Under the pieces are notes generated by a model. The model had not been told where the DNA came from. It saw only the letters and a program-made list of their open reading frames with translations, and did not search any database. Shown here piece by piece: positions 60,831 to 64,000 of a DNA stretch of 64,000 bases. The translations under genes and the position numbers were made by a program. Source of the DNA: Streptomyces sp. Z26. GTDB lineage: Bacteria; Actinomycetota; Actinomycetes; Streptomycetales; Streptomycetaceae. Numbering within the stretch: the first letter of the stretch is position 1; every line of letters begins with the position of its first letter. The DNA is taken from NCBI RefSeq assembly GCF_003665095.1, contig NZ_RCHV01000002.1, positions 1,373,501 through 1,437,500 on the forward strand, read 5' to 3'.

Positions 60831-62345
60831 ATGCGTGCTCGGAAGATAGATGCGGCAGCCGCCACGGGGTTGGCGCTGGTGGCCGCCCGCGACCTCGTGC
60901 AGAAGAAGCACGCGTTGCTGAGGAACTTCCCCCTGGTGGGGCACGCCAGATACGTGCTGGAGACGATCGGCCCCGAGCTACGGCAGTACATCGTGGCGTC
61001 CAACGACGAGGAGCGTCCCTTCAGTCGTGACCAGCGCAGCTGGATCTACGCGTCGGCGAAGGGGGAGAACAACTACTTCGGGTTCGGCACCGACGACGAC
61101 ATCGAGCACGTGCAGGGTCACGCGTACGTGAAGCAGCGTACGTTCGCCGGTGCGCTGCCCGATCCGAGCGACCCGGAGGCGGCGTTGCCCTCGGCCAAGG
61201 TGCTCGGCGGACCGCGCGGCCGCGCGAAGGCGTTCCGCCCGGCGAGCGTCGTCAACATCTCGGCGATGAGCTTCGGCTCGCTGTCCGGCGCGGCCGTCAC
61301 GGCGCTCAACAAGGGCGCGGCGCTGGCCGGGACGCTGCAGAACACCGGCGAGGGCGGGCTGTCGCCCTACCACCGCAACGGCGGGGACCTCGTCCTCCAG
61401 ATCGGTACGTCGTACTTCGGCTGCCGCAACGAGGACGGGACGTTCAACCTCGACAAGCTGAAGTCCGTGGCCGCGGGCGCGCCCGTCAAGGCGATCGAGA
61501 TCAAGCTCTCGCAGGGCGCGAAGCCGGGGCTCGGCGGCATGCTGCCGGGCGCGAAGGTGACCGACGAGATCGCCCGGATCCGCGACATCCCCGCGCACGA
61601 GGACTGCGCTTCGCCGTCGCGGCACACCGCGTTCCACGACGTGGACTCGATGCTCGACTTCGTGGAACTGTTGGCCACGGAGACCGGACTGCCGGTCGGG
61701 ATCAAGAGCGCCATCGGGGAGATGGACTTCTGGGAGGAACTCGCCACCCTGATGGAGCGGGGCGAGCGAGGGGTCGACTTCGTGACCGTCGACGGCGGCG
61801 AGGGCGGCACCGGGGCGGCCCCCCTGATCTTCGCCGACTCCGTGTCCCTGCCGTTCCGCATGGGCTTCTCCCGCGTCTACGGCGTGTTCGCCGAGCGGGG
61901 CCTGACCGACGACATCACCTTCATCGGGTCCGGCAAGCTCGGCCTGCCCGAGAACGCCGTCGTCGCGTTCGCCCTCGGCGTCGACATGATCAACGTGGGC
62001 CGTGAGGCGATGCTGTCCATCGGCTGCATCCAGGCCCAGAAGTGCCACACCGACAAGTGCCCCACCGGCATCGCCACCCAGAACCCGTGGCTCGCGCGCG
62101 GCATCGACGCGCCCTCGAAGGGCGTCCGGGCCGCGATGTACCTGCGCACCCTGCGCAGGGAGTTGCTGAAGGTCTCGGGCGCCGTCGGTGTCGCCCACCC
62201 GTCGCTCATCACCCCCGACGACATAGACATCCTGAACGGCGACTACGACGCCCGCGGCCTGGGGAGCGTGTACGGCTACAAGGACGGCTGGGGCTCGCTC
62301 GGCCCGGAGCTCGCCCAGGAGATCGCCGAACTGCTCACCAGCTGA
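60831..62345 (+). CDS. FMN-binding glutamate-synthase-family protein
   Basis: A 504-residue stand-alone homologue of the synthase domain of glutamate synthase. It has NISAMSFGSLSGAAVTALNKGA, NTGEGGLSPYHR, the FMN-barrel VTVDGGEGGTGAAP and GSGKLGLPENA, and the Fe-S cysteines CIQAQKCHTDKCPTGIATQ. There is no amidotransferase domain. A hydrophobic N-terminal stretch (ATGLALVAARDLV) may touch the membrane. Archaeal-type GltS or an unknown flavin oxidoreductase role is possible. ATG 60831 has a GAGGAGAGGAA site upstream; ATG 60786 lacks one. Confidence 0.88.
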   Translation: MRARKIDAAAATGLALVAARDLVQKKHALLRNFPLVGHARYVLETIGPELRQYIVASNDEERPFSRDQRSWIYASAKGENNYFGFGTDDDIEHVQGHAYVKQRTFAGALPDPSDPEAALPSAKVLGGPRGRAKAFRPASVVNISAMSFGSLSGAAVTALNKGAALAGTLQNTGEGGLSPYHRNGGDLVLQIGTSYFGCRNEDGTFNLDKLKSVAAGAPVKAIEIKLSQGAKPGLGGMLPGAKVTDEIARIRDIPAHEDCASPSRHTAFHDVDSMLDFVELLATETGLPVGIKSAIGEMDFWEELATLMERGERGVDFVTVDGGEGGTGAAPLIFADSVSLPFRMGFSRVYGVFAERGLTDDITFIGSGKLGLPENAVVAFALGVDMINVGREAMLSIGCIQAQKCHTDKCPTGIATQNPWLARGIDAPSKGVRAAMYLRTLRRELLKVSGAVGVAHPSLITPDDIDILNGDYDARGLGSVYGYKDGWGSLGPELAQEIAELLTS

Positions 62346-62391
62346 ACGTTCCCGACCCGCTGGGTGTCGACGACGCTCGTGATCAATACGT

Positions 62392-62410
62392 CTAGGTGGT
62401 GTCCGCCTAG
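62392..62410. terminator. Bidirectional hairpin between glutamate-synthase-like and Prim-Pol genes
   Basis: CTAGGTGG-TGT-CCGCCTAG forms an 8-bp stem with one G-U pair and a 3-base loop. The stop codon of the convergent gene lies inside the right arm. Confidence 0.6.
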
Positions 62411-63144
62411 CGCGCGGGCCAGGGCGCCGAGGCGTCCTGGCCCGTGGCGCCGCCCGCGTGGACCGCGCAGGCGTCGGTGAGCGGCTCCAGCAGGGTCAGC
62501 GGCTCCGGCAGTACGGCGCCGGGCACCGGCGGGCGGACCCAGCGGACCACCGCGTCGGGCCCGTCACCGGGCAGCCGGGACGGGGGCACCAGCACGTAGC
62601 TGCCGCGGCAGTGCCAGCGCAGCCCGGGGTGCTCGTCCATCGTCTCCGGGTGGCAGTCCAGCTCGCACGGCCACCACTCGTCCTCGTCGTCCGGGGTGCG
62701 GGTGGCGGTGAAGAACAGCATCCGGTCGCCGTCCGAGAGGGCCACGGGGCCGGTCGCGGTGCCCTCCGCGTCGAACCGCTCCAGGGCCATGCGGCCCGCC
62801 TCGACGGGCACGTCGAGCACGTCGTGCGTACGGCCGGTGGCGGTGATGAAGTTCGCCTGCGGCTGGCCCTGGGCCCAGCGCGCGATCTGCTCCTGGTCGG
62901 TGGTCGCCTGGGTCTGCCAGGCGAACGAGACGGGGTGGCGGCCGGGCGTCGGACAGCCGATGCGTACGCAGGAACAGCCGTACCCCTCGGGGAACGCCGC
63001 GGGCGCCAGCGGGAACCCGGCCCCGGCCGCGTCCCGCAGCAGGTCCTCACGGGCGGCCGCGCCGCCCGCTCCCGCGTCCCCGCCGCCCGCGCCGGTTCGG
63101 GCACGGCGGCGCAGCCACTGGGAGAACCTGCTCTCGCGTTCCAT
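62407..63144 (-). CDS. Bifunctional DNA primase/polymerase (Prim-Pol) domain protein
   Basis: A 245-residue protein made of the Prim-Pol N-terminal domain alone: AAREDLLRDAAGAGFPLAPAA, CPTPGRHPVSFAWQTQATTD, ANFITATGRTHDVLDVPVEAGRMAL and the C-terminal GSYVLVPPSRL. The two acidic catalytic residues expected in the DxD of replicative Prim-Pols are not evident (DVLDVP is the nearest), so it may be catalytically inactive. Stand-alone genes like this are common on Streptomyces chromosomes and are not evidence of a plasmid. Confidence 0.8.
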   Translation of the reverse strand: MERESRFSQWLRRRARTGAGGGDAGAGGAAAREDLLRDAAGAGFPLAPAAFPEGYGCSCVRIGCPTPGRHPVSFAWQTQATTDQEQIARWAQGQPQANFITATGRTHDVLDVPVEAGRMALERFDAEGTATGPVALSDGDRMLFFTATRTPDDEDEWWPCELDCHPETMDEHPGLRWHCRGSYVLVPPSRLPGDGPDAVVRWVRPPVPGAVLPEPLTLLEPLTDACAVHAGGATGQDASAPWPAR

Positions 63145-63480
63145 CTGTCCCCTCACCCTCCCGACCGGGGCCGCACCGCTCCGGATATGTCGAGGGTACG
63201 CAGCGGTGGACCGGTGCATGACCGATTCCCCGGATCGCGGGCGACCGGCGTCCAGTCTCCCTCCCGACGCGGCCGGACGCGCACGCGGGGTGCTGGCACC
63301 GGCCACCGGTACGGGCGCGCGTACGGGCCGGGGCAGCGGGCGCGCGTACGGGCGGGACGGCGGGCGGGGCACGGGCCGGGGGCGCCACCACGTGTCCTTC
63401 ACCGTTTCGGGGGCGCGGATCACGCCCGCGACGGTGGACGATGTCCCGGACAGTCCACGGCGATCCCGTGAGGAGACCTC
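63145..63480. other. Intergenic region between divergent Prim-Pol and DDAH-like genes
   Basis: 336 bases without a gene, serving both divergent starts. It is rich in gcgcgcgtacgggc-type words. GAGGAGA (63470-63476) is the ribosome-binding site of the next gene. No operator-like palindrome was found. Confidence 0.5.
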
Positions 63481-64000
63481 GTTGTTCAGAGCCCGTCGCT
63501 ATCTGATGTGCCCACCCGAGCACTTCCGCGTCACGTACGCCATCAACCCCTGGATGGACCCCGCGAAACCCGTCGACGTCCCCCTCGCCGTCGCGCAGTG
63601 GGAGGACCTGCGGGACCGCTACCGCGCCCTCGGCCACACCGTCGAGGAGCTGGCGCCGCGTCCCGGCCTGCCCGACATGGTGTACGCCGCGAACGGCGCC
63701 CTCGTCGTCGACGGCCGCGTGCTGGGGGCCCGGTTCGCGTACCCGGAGCGTACGGCGGAGGCCGTCGCGCACCTGGACTGGTACCGGGAGCACGGCTTCC
63801 GCGAGCTGCGTGAACCGGAGCACATCAACGAGGGCGAGGGCGACTTCGCCGTGACCGCGACATGGCTGCTGGCCGGGCGCGGCTTCCGCAGCAGCCCGCT
63901 GTCGCACGGCGAGGTGCAGGAGTTCCTCGGGCGTCCGGTGATCGGCCTGGACCTCGTCGACCCGCGCTTCTACCACCTCGACACGGCGCTGTGCGTGCTC
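63481..64000 (+). CDS. Dimethylarginine dimethylaminohydrolase-like amidinotransferase, N-terminal part
   Basis: 173 codons before the window ends. The sequence has FRARRYLMCPPEHF, TYAINPWMDPAKPVD, MVYAANGALVVDGR, LREPEHINEGEGDF (acidic active-site residue) and RFYHLDTALCVL, where the His of the Cys-His-Glu/Asp triad lies; the catalytic Cys would be beyond the edge. This is the DDAH/arginine-deiminase-like group, hydrolysing methylarginines to citrulline, and in Streptomyces it often precedes ornithine aminotransferase. TTG start with GAGGAGA 5 bases upstream. Confidence 0.85.

Noticed and set aside
1..64000. tRNA, rRNA, riboswitches, prophage or conjugative elements
   Set aside because: Scanned by eye for conserved tRNA arms, T-box and cobalamin-type boxes, integrases and transfer genes; none could be supported.

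Overview
The window is actinobacterial chromosome, most likely Streptomyces or a close relative. The evidence is very high G+C with third-position G/C bias, many GTG and TTG starts, frequent ATGA/GTGA stop-start overlaps, and family content typical of the genus: a SARP/AfsR-like regulator, XRE(DUF5753)-DUF397 pairs, anti-sigma-like ATPases, and a sortase signal of LAXTG type. No rRNA, tRNA, CRISPR array, transposase or replication origin was found.

Layout. (1) 0-5.2 kb: start of an MFS efflux gene (cut by the edge), a membrane-anchored endonuclease/exonuclease/phosphatase-fold protein, a TetR-MFS drug-efflux operon with a clear palindromic operator, and panB with a strong terminator. (2) 5.2-15.1 kb: an accessory region. 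Its centre is a lasso-peptide cluster of the acetylated albusnodin type: divergent XRE regulator, 45-residue precursor with predicted core GQGGGHSEDKRRAYNC, lasso cyclase, fused RRE-protease and GNAT acetyltransferase. It continues with a methyltransferase, a phosphotransferase-fold protein, three tandem DUF397 genes with their XRE partner, and a coupled ATPase / unknown / double-HTH operon. (3) 15.2-26.3 kb: DrrAB-like ABC exporter, a 1159-residue AfsR-like regulator, a site-2 protease homologue, an F420:NADP oxidoreductase, an EntS-like MFS, and methionine aminopeptidase. (4) 26.4-34.2 kb: a heme-iron acquisition locus with heme oxygenase, two HtaA-domain surface proteins (one with a LASTG sorting signal) and the HmuTUV heme ABC importer, controlled by a divergent iron box. 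(5) 34.3-37.4 kb: DUF418 membrane protein, two tiny overlapping ORFs, aldo/keto reductase. (6) 37.6-55.4 kb: an exopolysaccharide or cell-wall glycopolymer cluster with priming glycosyl-phosphotransferase, GDP-fucose synthesis (gmd/fcl), glycosyltransferases, Wzy-, Wzx- and Wzz-like proteins, a CTP-transferase / CDP-alcohol transferase pair, and secreted surface proteins. (7) 55.5-64 kb: stress and metabolic genes: SDR, DUF5709, DUF4246 (2OG-oxygenase-like), ThDP acetolactate-synthase-like enzyme, FMN glutamate-synthase-like protein, Prim-Pol-domain protein, and the start of a DDAH-like amidinotransferase.

How the genes work together. The best-supported natural-product system is the lasso cluster. 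The precursor is recognised by the RRE, its leader is cut by the B2 protease domain, the ring is closed by the cyclase, and the only lysine of the core is the probable target of the acetyltransferase. The heme locus forms a coherent capture-import-degradation route. The polysaccharide locus supplies activated fucose and a Wzx/Wzy-type assembly line, with its genes split between the strands and overlapping tail to tail.
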